A stretch of 10,410 nucleotides of DNA from Chloroflexi bacterium RBG_16_48_8 (GTDB taxonomy: Bacteria; Chloroflexota; Anaerolineae; Anaerolineales; E44-bin32), in the NCBI GenBank assembly GCA_001795115.1, contig MGNI01000014.1:1-10410 (forward strand), written 5' to 3'. The stretch's first letter is position 1, and every line of letters begins with the position of its first letter. The notes below the pieces were generated by a model. The model saw nothing but the letters and a program-made list of their open reading frames with translations, was not told the origin of the DNA and ran no database searches. Shown in pieces: positions 1 to 7,143 of this stretch. The position numbers were made by a program, and so were the translations under genes.

Positions 1-1067
1 CTCAATCCGAGGTGAAAACCGTCTCTGCCGAGGATATTCGACAGCCGATTGTGCAGGCTTCTGTTGGTGCTTTTGAAGGGGCGGTCTCCTGGTTCAGCAA
101 GGATACAGATACCCTTGGCGAAACCATGAGCACAAGAGGGATTCAATACCTTGGAGCAGCGGTCATCTATGAGAGTACAGTGATTTATTATGGTGGGGGC
201 GATGCCGATATTGTTCCCATCTACCCTTTCGAAGGTACCTTTGTGTCTACCCATCCCGCTTGTGTGAATGTTGCATTGGATGCTCATAAAGTGGAAGGAG
301 CGATCCTTTTCCGTGAGTTCCTGTTGGAAGAAGAAGCTCAGCAGATGGCCCTGGAAACCGGCTTGCGACCAGTCAATAGTCAGGTTCCAATGGGTGAGCC
401 GCTGGATGAGGTCAGGGGCGTCGATTTATCTCAGCCTGCAGTCGTGTTTGGTTCTCCCTCTGTGGATGTCATTTACGCTATCCAGGAGCTCTGGCAGTCT
501 GCCCGGAAGGATGTCAACCTGGTAATGCTTCTGGACGTTTCAGGCAGCATGGAAGGGGACAAAATTGCGAATGTGCGAGACGCGGCGGTACAGTTTGTCA
601 ATCAGATAGGGGACGAGGATACTATTACGTTGATTGCATTCGCGGATTCTCCCCAGACCCTTATCTATCATGAAATGGCAGGCACAGCCAGGGACAGGTT
701 GGTGTCGACTATCCGTGGATTAGAAGCATGGGGCGACACCACACTCTACGATGCCATTGCGGATGGCGCCATGGTGATTACCAATACCACTTCTTCCCAA
801 CGAAGCAATGCCTTGGTGGTGCTGACCGATGGAATGGATACAGCCAGCACGAGATATGTCTTCAACCAGGAATTGATCGATCTAGCCACAGCCAACGATA
901 CCACGATCTTCACCATTGCCTATGGTTCTGATGCAGATGAAACGCTTTTACTAAACTTAGCCACACAAGCCAATGGAAATTTCTTCCTCGGCGATGAGGC
1001 CAACATTGTGGAAATCTATGATGAGATGTCAGCCGCATTCGGTGGTGTCGTTGGGGTTGGACGTTAG
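1..1067 (+). CDS. Solute-binding/VWA-domain fusion protein, 5'-truncated
   Basis: The frame is open from the left edge, and the first usable start (GTG at 12) lies inside a conserved domain, so the true start is outside the window. Residues are counted from that GTG. Residues about 1-145 resemble the C-terminal lobe of an extracellular solute-binding protein of the SBP_bac_11 type, including a segment like YPFEGTF and an FREFLLEEEAQ helix. Residues about 168-345 form a von Willebrand A domain with a full metal-ion-dependent adhesion site: DVSGSM (D175, S177, S179), the GDTTLYDAI threonine near 243-244, and LTDGMD (D273). Proteins of this build are normally exported and bind ligands or partner proteins through the metal site. 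It sits 134 bases upstream of pspA on the same strand with no clear terminator between, which suggests but does not prove a shared envelope role. The ligand is unknown. Confidence 0.9.
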   Translation, partial: QSEVKTVSAEDIRQPIVQASVGAFEGAVSWFSKDTDTLGETMSTRGIQYLGAAVIYESTVIYYGGGDADIVPIYPFEGTFVSTHPACVNVALDAHKVEGAILFREFLLEEEAQQMALETGLRPVNSQVPMGEPLDEVRGVDLSQPAVVFGSPSVDVIYAIQELWQSARKDVNLVMLLDVSGSMEGDKIANVRDAAVQFVNQIGDEDTITLIAFADSPQTLIYHEMAGTARDRLVSTIRGLEAWGDTTLYDAIADGAMVITNTTSSQRSNALVVLTDGMDTASTRYVFNQELIDLATANDTTIFTIAYGSDADETLLLNLATQANGNFFLGDEANIVEIYDEMSAAFGGVVGVGR

Positions 1068-1142
1068 TTCGTTGAGAAAATATCCGTCGGAGGGCTTAAG
1101 TTAAGAGGAGGACAGGCAAGAAATGAGATGATGGGTAGATAT

Positions 1143-1172
1143 TTGATAAGATTTCTATCGAAACGTTAGATA
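1143..1172 (+). promoter_or_regulatory. Possible promoter upstream of pspA
   Basis: TTGATA at 1143-1148 is followed after 18 bases by TAGATA (17 bases if the -10 is read as TTAGAT), about 30 bases before the pspA start. The -35 match is good and the -10 match is poor, so this is a weak prediction. No sigma-54 type GG/GC pair, as used for pspA in enterobacteria, is visible in the 134-base spacer. Confidence 0.3.
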
Positions 1173-1187
1173 CATACATCGTGTAAA

Positions 1188-1193
1188 AAGGAG
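1188..1193 (+). promoter_or_regulatory. Ribosome binding site that decides the pspA start
   Basis: AAGGAG lies 2 bases before the ATG at 1196 and 8 bases before the ATG at 1202. Normal Shine-Dalgarno spacing favours the second ATG. That start also gives the usual PspA N-terminus (M-A-S-L-M-E-K) with no extra residues. Confidence 0.6.
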
Positions 1194-1201
1194 AAATGAA
1201 C

Positions 1202-1882
1202 ATGGCAAGCCTAATGGAGAAAGTAGCAACCTTGATCTCTGCGAATTTACACTCCCTTGTGGATAAGGCGCTAGAGAGCAACAGCATGGCCGTCATCGAC
1301 CAGTATATTCGCCAAGTGGAGGATTCATTAGCTAATCTGGAAGATGCCGCTGCAACCGTTGGGGGTGAGACGAAGTCCATCAAGCGCAAATTAGAGGATC
1401 ACAAGCAAAAAGCGCTCGAGTTGGATCGAGTTATCGATGCCTTCTTGGTGGAGGGCAATGAGACCTCAGCTGCCGCCAGCCAGAGCCGGCTAAACAGCAC
1501 CCAGCAATTGATCGACACCTATGAGGAACAACTCACCCGCCAGGAATCGGAGTTCCAGAAATTGCTGGATGCCAAAGTCAAGCTGGAGGCCCGCTTGGCC
1601 ACGATGAAGCAGCAGCGAGCAGAACTCCAGGCACTGCTTGAGTTGGCCAAGAGTAAGGAGATTGTCGTCAAGACCATGAAGAGCCTGGACGATCTGATGG
1701 GCTCGGGTGATAGCGATATCAGCGGTTTGGCACACAATATCTATGCCCGGCTGGATAAGGCAACAACGGTGGCTGAGATCCGTGCCAAGAGTCTCGATGA
1801 GCAGATGGATGAGGTCCTCGATCGCCAGGCCATTGATGCACAGCTGGTGGAGCGCAAAAAGAGATTGGCTTTGGACGAATAG
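1202..1882 (+). CDS. pspA: PspA/IM30 family membrane-stress protein
   Basis: This 226-residue protein matches the phage shock protein A/IM30 (Vipp1) family in length (E. coli PspA is about 222 residues) and layout. A short amphipathic N-terminal helix (about residues 1-24, MASLMEKVATLISANLHSLV) is followed by the typical DQYIRQVEDSL segment (33-43) and almost continuous heptad-rich coiled coil to about residue 165. A short break rich in Gly, Ser and Asp (167-175) precedes a final helix. The family forms ESCRT-III-like oligomers on the inner face of the cytoplasmic membrane and protects it when it leaks. The ATG at 1202 is preferred over 1196 because of ribosome-site spacing. The downstream membrane protein begins 37 bases after the stop and is probably co-transcribed. 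No pspF, pspB or pspC homologue is in the window, so this is not the enterobacterial arrangement. Confidence 0.92.
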   Translation: MASLMEKVATLISANLHSLVDKALESNSMAVIDQYIRQVEDSLANLEDAAATVGGETKSIKRKLEDHKQKALELDRVIDAFLVEGNETSAAASQSRLNSTQQLIDTYEEQLTRQESEFQKLLDAKVKLEARLATMKQQRAELQALLELAKSKEIVVKTMKSLDDLMGSGDSDISGLAHNIYARLDKATTVAEIRAKSLDEQMDEVLDRQAIDAQLVERKKRLALDE

Positions 1883-1919
1883 CTGACAGCCTGGGTCTGG
1901 ACCCGAGTGAGATTTTTCA

Positions 1920-2744
1920 ATGTCTAGCATTCGTAATCAAATGACGAAGGAAACCCGGGGCGCGATCGTGCAGTACGCCCTCTTTCGCTGGGAGAATGCA
2001 GTGGTGTTGGCGGGCACGATCGTGCTTACCGGGCTGATGCCGAAGCCGTTTCCCTGGTGGCCTATTTGGGGATGGCCACTGTTGGGTTTGCTTGGGATTG
2101 GAGCCATTTTCTATTCCAGTTTGACCAATGAGAAAAAGAATGCAGAACTCCTTTTGAGATATTTTCAAGAGCGGTTTGACTTGAAGCATATCCAGCAAAC
2201 TGAATTGCGGGAGGAAGTGGAACTTGCCCTGGAGTATCAGCGTCGGATCGAGACTCAAGTGCGCCAGAAGGGGCGCGGGATACTATGGGATCAGCCAGAA
2301 GACACTGCTAATCAGTTAAATGATTGGATAGCCAACGTCTATCAGATTGCACAGCGCTTGGATGTCTACCGAAGAGATGGTTTGCTGGATAGTCAGCGCC
2401 AGACTGTACCGAATGAGATACGTTCCTTAGAAACAAGGATCGACCAGGAGAAGAATCAGACCTTCAAAAGCCAATTGAGCGAGCTCTTGGAAAGCAAGAA
2501 GAGGCAATGGGAGAGTCTACAAGCCCTGGATACTCGTATGAAGCAGGCAGAAATTCAACTTTCACAGACTCTGGCTGCGATGGCCACGGTAGACAACCAG
2601 GTGAAGCTGATCGATGCCCAAGATGTGGAGAGTGGTCGTTCCGAGCGGCTGCGAGCGGATATCCGTGAACAGGTGAACCGGTTAAATGACCTGATAGGAA
2701 GCATCAACGAAGTCTACGATTACCATAAACCCGGTATGGTTTAA
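1920..2744 (+). CDS. Two-pass membrane protein with long coiled-coil tail, unknown family
   Basis: I do not recognise a named family. The 274-residue product has two hydrophobic segments close together (about residues 25-42 and 46-66) joined by a short Pro/Trp-rich turn (PKPFPWWPIWGWP). A charged, mostly helical tail runs from about residue 70 to 268. Coiled-coil-like stretches are seen near 70-115 and 160-265, rich in Gln, Glu, Lys and Arg, with a break around Gly-Arg-Gly at 118-120. The expected topology is a membrane hairpin with the tail in the cytoplasm. The gene starts 37 bases after pspA, with a weak GAGTGAG ribosome site, and is very likely in the same transcript. The placement and coiled-coil nature suggest a membrane partner or anchor for PspA, but this is inference. 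The next hairpin able to end the transcript is at 3075-3128. Confidence 0.85.
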   Translation: MSSIRNQMTKETRGAIVQYALFRWENAVVLAGTIVLTGLMPKPFPWWPIWGWPLLGLLGIGAIFYSSLTNEKKNAELLLRYFQERFDLKHIQQTELREEVELALEYQRRIETQVRQKGRGILWDQPEDTANQLNDWIANVYQIAQRLDVYRRDGLLDSQRQTVPNEIRSLETRIDQEKNQTFKSQLSELLESKKRQWESLQALDTRMKQAEIQLSQTLAAMATVDNQVKLIDAQDVESGRSERLRADIREQVNRLNDLIGSINEVYDYHKPGMV

Positions 2745-3039
2745 GGCCCATGTGCAGATTTCGACGGTAGAACAATTGGAATAGGTGCAAGATGATTCTC
2801 ACCTCGGCAACCGCAGGTTTCTCGGTGAAGGAAGGGAAAGGTTTTGCAGGGTTAGGTATTTGCAGCCGATTTTTCGATGAGGGTGTTGTCTGGCTGTAGA
2901 GGCTTATGTGTTGAACTAGTTCATGCTCATCGTCCATCCACCCCATTTGCCTGAAACCGCCCGACCACAAATGATCGGATTCATAGCATAACCACTTCGA
3001 GCTAATATGGAAGGTTGCTGGAGGACCCTTTTGCTCTAA

Positions 3040-3061
3040 GCCCGGAGTTTAAGCTCCAGGC
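3040..3061 (+). other. Short hairpin before the terminator
   Basis: GCC-C-GGAG is complementary to CTCC-A-GGC around a six-base TTTAAG loop: seven pairs with one mismatch. It lies 13 bases before the larger hairpin at 3075. It could be part of the same transcript end or of a structured RNA. There is no known motif match that I can name. Confidence 0.4.
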
Positions 3062-3074
3062 GTACATTCTACAT

Positions 3075-3140
3075 CCTGCGGCGGGTTCCCGATTTCGATT
3101 TGGTCGGATAAAGGAAACCCGCCGCAGGTTTTATTCTTTC
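3075..3140 (+). terminator. Rho-independent terminator-like hairpin
   Basis: CCTGCGGCGGGTT (from 3075) pairs with AACCCGCCGCAGG (to 3128), giving 13 perfect pairs, GC-rich at the base. A 28-base apical region contains an inner CCGA/TCGG pair. TTTTATTCTTT follows at once on the + strand. It is 330 bases after the stop of the coiled-coil membrane protein and is the first good candidate to end the pspA transcript. The long apical region is unusual for a simple terminator. Confidence 0.6.
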
Positions 3141-3347
3141 TATCTCCGCCAGAGGGGTATGGCTTAAGCATCAGGGCATCGATGGGATGTATGGGATCAA
3201 AGATTGAAACTGTGAAACCAGCCTATCTTAAAAACTTCCACAAGAAGGAAAGAACGTGATAGCATAAATATGGGGAAGGGTAAGTTGGAATTGAGAGGTA
3301 ATTTTAGGGGTCGGTATTTCCAACGCTAATCTGATGGAGGTTTCCTG

Positions 3348-3572
3348 ATGTTGCCCATTATTGGTATCACAGTGCTGATCATTTTTATTATCCTATGGAG
3401 GTCGGGCATCCTGGATGATCTCCAGAAGGGCAGACTGTACCGTCAACGTGGAAGGGAAAATCAGGAATCCAAACAATTGACAGTGGGGTCATCCGATTCT
3501 GACATGAATAAGAGGTTGGAGGTTTTTAAGGAGTTCATTGATGAACTTCCTGATGATGAGATTGAGGAATAG
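3348..3572 (+). CDS. Small single-pass membrane protein, unknown function
   Basis: The 74-residue product begins with a hydrophobic segment (residues 2-17, LPIIGITVLIIFIILW). A basic stretch (about 25-37, KGRLYRQRGR) and then an acidic C-terminus (ELPDDEIEE) follow. The ribosome site is excellent: GGAGG at 3336-3340, 7 bases before the ATG. This supports a real gene despite the small size. By the positive-inside rule the C-terminus should be cytoplasmic. No family is recognised. It is on the same strand as the pspA unit but separated by the terminator-like hairpin, so it probably has its own promoter. Confidence 0.7.
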   Translation: MLPIIGITVLIIFIILWRSGILDDLQKGRLYRQRGRENQESKQLTVGSSDSDMNKRLEVFKEFIDELPDDEIEE

Positions 3573-3663
3573 GGAAACAATATAGATGTTAGAAATAAAG
3601 GGATGTTGATTTTTAATCCATGTTGTGGGGCAGGTAAGTAACCCAGCCTTGTTTATTTGTAGA

Positions 3664-3682
3664 GACACCCCGATGGGGCGTC
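3664..3682. terminator. Compact hairpin between convergent genes
   Basis: GACACCCC-GAT-GGGGCGTC forms an eight-base stem with a three-base loop. The single non-matching position is A/C in + strand RNA but a G-U pair in - strand RNA, so the structure is more stable when transcribed leftward. It lies between the ends of the convergent 74-residue gene and the PIG-L gene. Neither side has a good U-tract, so its role as a terminator is uncertain. Confidence 0.35.
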
Positions 3683-3746
3683 TTCCCATTCAGCAGGAAA
3701 TGTCGGACATAGCATGACACATCTTTACAATGAGGTCCAGACCGAT

Positions 3747-3774
3747 TTAAAAAATTAAAGATGTCGCCTACATC
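3747..3774 (-). terminator. Terminator candidate for the PIG-L gene
   Basis: On the - strand, 30 bases after the stop, GATGT-AGGCG-ACATC forms a five-pair hairpin followed by TTTAATTTTTT. The stem is short, but the T-rich tail and position fit transcript termination. Confidence 0.5.
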
Positions 3775-3803
3775 CCTTCTTCGATCCTATAGGAAGAGCC
3801 TTT

Positions 3804-4559
3804 TTACTCCAATGGTAGCACTCGACCTTCTGTTTTCTCCCAATCCTCGTCACTGACCAAAGTAACCACGCGAAAAGTCTCGGCATATTTAGCCTCGATG
3901 CCCTTTGCACCTTCAGCAGCTCTCTCTCGCATCCTTTCAGTGGGATCCCAATTTTTAAACTGGCTGGCATGGGATCTTAAAGCCTCTAATTTGATCTCAA
4001 TCGTTTCATCGATGTTGACAAAATAATCACCCTCTGCCCAGGCTGTCACGTACACTTTACGAGGTTTATGAGCGTAATGTCCCTCCTGCTCGAGTTCCTC
4101 AAAAAGATTAGGCTGGCCAGCAGCAGGGAAGATGGCGTCCAGTGCAGCCGTAGCAGCAGCACGGTGGTCAGGGTGGTTGATGTATCGTTCCCCCCTCCAA
4201 ACGATGGTCGGATCTCCCGTAATCACAACTTCTGGTCGAAACCTGCGGATTTCCCGGACCAGCATTTTACGAACTTCAAGTGTGGGCTGAAGCAAGCCAT
4301 CAGGTTGTCGAAGAAAAATGACTTCATGAGCTCCAGCGATTTCTGCTGCTTTACGCTGCTCTGTTTCCCTGATCACGGCCGCTTTGGCTTTGGTCATACC
4401 CGCTTCTGCGATTCCAACTTCACCACTCGTACAAATGACATAAGAAGTTAAACAGCCATGTTTTGCCCAGCGAGCTAGCGTACCAGCACAAGAGAATTCA
4501 ATATCATCAGGATGGGCTACAATAGCCATAGCGCACTTGGGGACGTAGAAATTCTCCAT
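3804..4559 (-). CDS. PIG-L (LmbE-like) family N-deacetylase
   Basis: The 251-residue enzyme carries both signature motifs of the PIG-L metallo-deacetylases: AHPDDIEF at residues 15-22 and HPDHR at 129-133. By comparison with MshB, H16, D19 and H132 should bind zinc and D18 should act as general base. The family removes acetyl groups from N-acetylglucosamine-type substrates, as in GPI-anchor, mycothiol (MshB) and bacillithiol (BshB) synthesis. Nothing here identifies the substrate, so no symbol is given. There is no signal peptide, so the enzyme is probably cytoplasmic. The start is ATG with GAAAGG 11 bases upstream, slightly far. It is divergent from the AcuC-like gene across 228 bases. A terminator candidate follows at 3747-3774. 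Confidence 0.9.
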   Translation of the reverse strand: MENFYVPKCAMAIVAHPDDIEFSCAGTLARWAKHGCLTSYVICTSGEVGIAEAGMTKAKAAVIRETEQRKAAEIAGAHEVIFLRQPDGLLQPTLEVRKMLVREIRRFRPEVVITGDPTIVWRGERYINHPDHRAAATAALDAIFPAAGQPNLFEELEQEGHYAHKPRKVYVTAWAEGDYFVNIDETIEIKLEALRSHASQFKNWDPTERMRERAAEGAKGIEAKYAETFRVVTLVSDEDWEKTEGRVLPLE

Positions 4560-4787
4560 ATCAATGGCAACCTTTCATGGTCTTTGTAAATCCTGGTAAT
4601 TCTAATGCAAAATGGATGTATATTGGATAATTGGTCTGGGAATGCAACGTCGAAGTAAGTGGATCTTCTTCATCTTTCCACATAAGCATCCAGAAGGCAT
4701 TCATCTGATTATGCAATTACGTGGTACGTCCTAAGGTAAGAGTTAAGCATAATTTAGACGAAAACAGCTGTTCATTGCGAGAATAAA

Positions 4788-5900
4788 GTGGAACGACAAG
4801 CGATATTCTTATCCTCTCCAGAAGTCTGGGAACGCGGGCATGGGATGGGACATCCATTGAAGCCGGAAAGGCTACAGCGCACCTTTGATCTTTTGGTGGC
4901 CTATGGTGCATTTCAAGCATCCAATGTTTGTGTCCTCACGCCTGAACCAGCTTCTATTGATGAACTGGCTGTCTTTCATACGATGGAATACATTGAAGTC
5001 GTGAAAGCTTTGAGTGAGGGGGAGAGAGGCATCCCGGCTGGCCGCTATGGTTTTGGTCCAGGGGACAATCCCGTATTTGCAAGTATGTTTGAGACGGAGA
5101 GTCTGAAGGTTGGCAGTTCACTTAAGGGAGCCAAGTTGCTTGTTCGAGGTGAATGTGATGTGGCTTTCAGCTATAGCGGCGGACTGCATCATGCCGGACC
5201 GGATTTTGCTTCTGGTTTTTGTGTTTTTAATGATGCTGCTGTCGCTATCCATTGGCTCATTCAAAAGGATTTACGAGTGGCTTATGTTGATATTGACGTC
5301 CATCACGGTGATGGTGTGCAGTGGGCTTTTTTTGATACGGATCGAGTTTTGACGATCTCTTTCCATCAAGATGGGCGAACGCTTTTCCCGGGTACGGGGT
5401 TTGTTGATGAGATTGGACGAGGCGCCGGTGTGGGATATTGCGTCAATATCCCATTACCACCCGGGACAGGGGACGAAGGTTACCTATGGGCATTCAGGGA
5501 GGTTGTACCTCCGCTCTTAGAACGTTTTGATGCGGATATTGTCGTGAGCCAGCTTGGAGTAGACACACATTACAAGGATCCGTTGGCACAACTGGCCTTG
5601 ACAACCCATGGGCAAGAGGGTTTGTTCAAGATTTTGAGTGAACTCGCTCCGCGTTGGTTAGCCTTAGGGGGAGGGGGATACGCGATGGATGTTGTACCTC
5701 GAGCTTGGACCATCGCTTTTGGAGTGATGTCAGGACAAACCTTTCCCGATGAATTACCTTCAAATTATCGTAGGAAGTATGGCAGAGAATGGCTGCATGA
5801 TCATGAGAAACCGCCTTTCAGCAGTGTGAATGAGCATCATCTTCGTTCCTTAATTGAGCAAATAGTTTCAATTGCGAAAGAGCTTCATCAAATAGCTTAG
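4788..5900 (+). CDS. acuC: AcuC-like histone-deacetylase-family enzyme
   Basis: The 370-residue protein is a class I HDAC-type deacetylase, close in pattern and length to Bacillus AcuC (about 387 residues). All catalytic elements are visible: GGLHHA (H134, H135), the YVDIDVHHGDG zinc loop (D170, H172), LGVDTH (D259, third zinc ligand) and GGGGY (Y298, the transition-state tyrosine). Also present are the family-typical FPGTG at 200-204 and ASGFCVFND at 141-149. These enzymes hydrolyse acetyl-lysine; AcuC deacetylates acetyl-CoA synthetase in Bacillus. No acs or acuA gene is in the window, so that substrate is only possible by analogy; acetylpolyamine hydrolysis is an alternative. The start is GTG at 4788; the frame is closed by TAG at 4755-4757 with no other start between. 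The ribosome site (CGAGA) is weak. It is probably monocistronic. Confidence 0.92.
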   Translation: MERQAIFLSSPEVWERGHGMGHPLKPERLQRTFDLLVAYGAFQASNVCVLTPEPASIDELAVFHTMEYIEVVKALSEGERGIPAGRYGFGPGDNPVFASMFETESLKVGSSLKGAKLLVRGECDVAFSYSGGLHHAGPDFASGFCVFNDAAVAIHWLIQKDLRVAYVDIDVHHGDGVQWAFFDTDRVLTISFHQDGRTLFPGTGFVDEIGRGAGVGYCVNIPLPPGTGDEGYLWAFREVVPPLLERFDADIVVSQLGVDTHYKDPLAQLALTTHGQEGLFKILSELAPRWLALGGGGYAMDVVPRAWTIAFGVMSGQTFPDELPSNYRRKYGREWLHDHEKPPFSSVNEHHLRSLIEQIVSIAKELHQIA

Positions 5901-5944
5901 ATCCCATCTAAGGTGCCCTTGGTTATGTTCTTAAGGAGAGGAAA

Positions 5945-5976
5945 AAGCCCTCGATTTTAATATGCAAAAGGGGCTT
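5945..5976. terminator. Weak hairpin after the AcuC-like gene
   Basis: AAGCCC at 5945-5950 pairs with GGGCTT at 5971-5976 across a 20-base AT-rich loop, 45 bases after the stop codon. The better T-run (TTTTT) is on the - strand, where no gene is known upstream. Its orientation and function are therefore unclear. Confidence 0.3.
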
Positions 5977-6113
5977 CCCTTTGAAAATGGAGTATGATGC
6001 TGAATTGCGGATGTCCGGTAAAACGAGCATGAGATCGTCTTGTCAAAGCATGTCAGGTTATGGTCTAGAGCCAACCAATTTAATATGTCTCTATAGTTGA
6101 GGAGGATGAAGGA

Positions 6114-6836
6114 ATGGAAAATTTCAAGGGTCATGTAGCTATTGTGACTGGTGGGGGTACCGGCATTGGGCGTGCGCTTGCATTAGCTTTAGCTAAAGAA
6201 GGAGCGAAGGTCGTCATTTGCGGTCGGCGGGAAGCACCTCTCCGGGATGTTGTGGAGGTGATGGCGTCTGATGGGAGGGAAGGAATATGGGTACAGGGGG
6301 ATGTCTCCCAGGAGGAGGATGTTGAGAGGGTCATCCAAGAGACACTGGCTTGCTTCGGGACCATTGATATCTTGATTAATAGCGCAGGTATTTCAGGAGG
6401 GGGGAGGATCCATGAGCACAATGTGAGAATGTGGGATCAGATCCTGGCGGTTAACCTGCGAGGTCCGTTCCTGATGGCCAGGGCGGTCCTGCCCATGATG
6501 AGAGAACGGGGGAGGGGAGAGATAGTCAATATCAGTTCCGAATCAGGTTTGGAGTATTATGAAGGGGACGGTGCCTATGGTGTCTCCAAGCATGCCCTGA
6601 ACGCGTTAGGCGAGTATATCCAGCGTGAGAATCAATCTCTGGGGATTCGGGTACATACCATCTGCCCGGGTATGGTCGTGACAGAGATGTCTCAAGGTTC
6701 ACCGGGATTGAACTATGCAAAATGTTTGCGACCAGAGGACGTTGCCGACCTTGTCTTGTGGCAACTCAGTCGGTGGGAGAACATCAAAATTGGGCGCCCG
6801 GTCTTGATCCAGACCATGGAGAACCCGTGGGATTAG
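6114..6836 (+). CDS. Short-chain dehydrogenase/reductase (classical SDR, FabG-like)
   Basis: The 240-residue product is a complete classical SDR. It has the cofactor motif TGGGTGIG (12-19), GDV (62-64, adenine contact), NSAG (89-92), N114, S142 and the YGVSK pair (Y155, K159), then CPGMVVTEM (184-192). Arg-Arg at 38-39 after the second strand hints at NADP preference. The family interconverts alcohols and ketones; the substrate cannot be read from the sequence and the common FabG label is only a family name. The start is ATG at 6114 with GGAGG at 6101-6105, 8 bases upstream. An ATG at 6106 is out of frame. It is on the same strand as the acuC-like gene, 213 bases away with a weak hairpin between, so co-transcription is unlikely. 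Confidence 0.92.
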   Translation: MENFKGHVAIVTGGGTGIGRALALALAKEGAKVVICGRREAPLRDVVEVMASDGREGIWVQGDVSQEEDVERVIQETLACFGTIDILINSAGISGGGRIHEHNVRMWDQILAVNLRGPFLMARAVLPMMRERGRGEIVNISSESGLEYYEGDGAYGVSKHALNALGEYIQRENQSLGIRVHTICPGMVVTEMSQGSPGLNYAKCLRPEDVADLVLWQLSRWENIKIGRPVLIQTMENPWD

Positions 6837-7143
6837 TGCCATCAATCCCCAATGGTTGGAATGTAGAAAATGGCGTCACAATTCGTATTTAACCTGGTAT
6901 GAGATCATAGCTGGGTGCATGTAGCTGCGCATAGCCATTATTTAACCGACAGCAATCGTTTCTAACCTCAATAGCCAATATTCATCCTTTCATAGGGTAG
7001 TACATTTTTTCGGAATCGCATACTCAAAAGGGTAAATAAAGAGAAACAACCACCAACGCACATTCATACGTCAGTGGTTGTTCCTGGTGGGTTTTGTGCC
7101 AGCAAGATTGAAAGGTTGGACGGGCACTTTGGCAATGATGATG
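6837..7143. other. Gap between the SDR gene and the small - strand ORF
   Basis: This stretch is AT-rich in its central part and I see no coding frame in it. Its only clear structure is the inverted repeat at 7045-7082. No good terminator follows the SDR gene on the + strand. Confidence 0.5.
7045..7082 (-). terminator. Terminator-like hairpin after the 85-codon ORF
   Basis: AACAACCAC (7045-7053) and GTGGTTGTT (7074-7082) are perfectly complementary. In - strand RNA the stem can continue through two U-G pairs and ACG/CGU to 14 pairs with a ten-base loop. TCTCTTTATTT follows on the - strand. It is 61 bases beyond the stop of the 85-codon ORF, which supports leftward transcription here. Confidence 0.5.

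Larger units (their letters stand above)
2745..3347. other. 603-base gap without a convincing gene
   Basis: No frame on either strand in this stretch looks coding. An 88-codon reading frame on the - strand (2704-2970) overlaps the end of the preceding gene, has skewed composition and no ribosome site. The stretch holds a perfect 12-base palindrome (TGAACTAGTTCA, 2912-2923), a short hairpin at 3040-3061 and a strong terminator-like hairpin at 3075-3128. The 3' end carries the ribosome site of the next gene. An unannotated small RNA ending at 3128 is possible but unproved. Confidence 0.6.

Noticed and set aside
1107..1128. GAGGAGG followed by an ATG upstream of pspA
   Set aside because: The ATG opens only Met-Arg before a TGA, so it is no gene; a regulatory mini-ORF cannot be supported from sequence alone.
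2912..2923. Perfect palindrome TGAACTAGTTCA
   Set aside because: It could be an operator but is not next to any promoter or gene start, and a 12-base palindrome can arise by chance.
2704..2970. 88-codon reading frame on the - strand
   Set aside because: It overlaps the 3' end of the coiled-coil gene, has no ribosome site and odd composition. Considered as an IS remnant but no transposase motif is visible.
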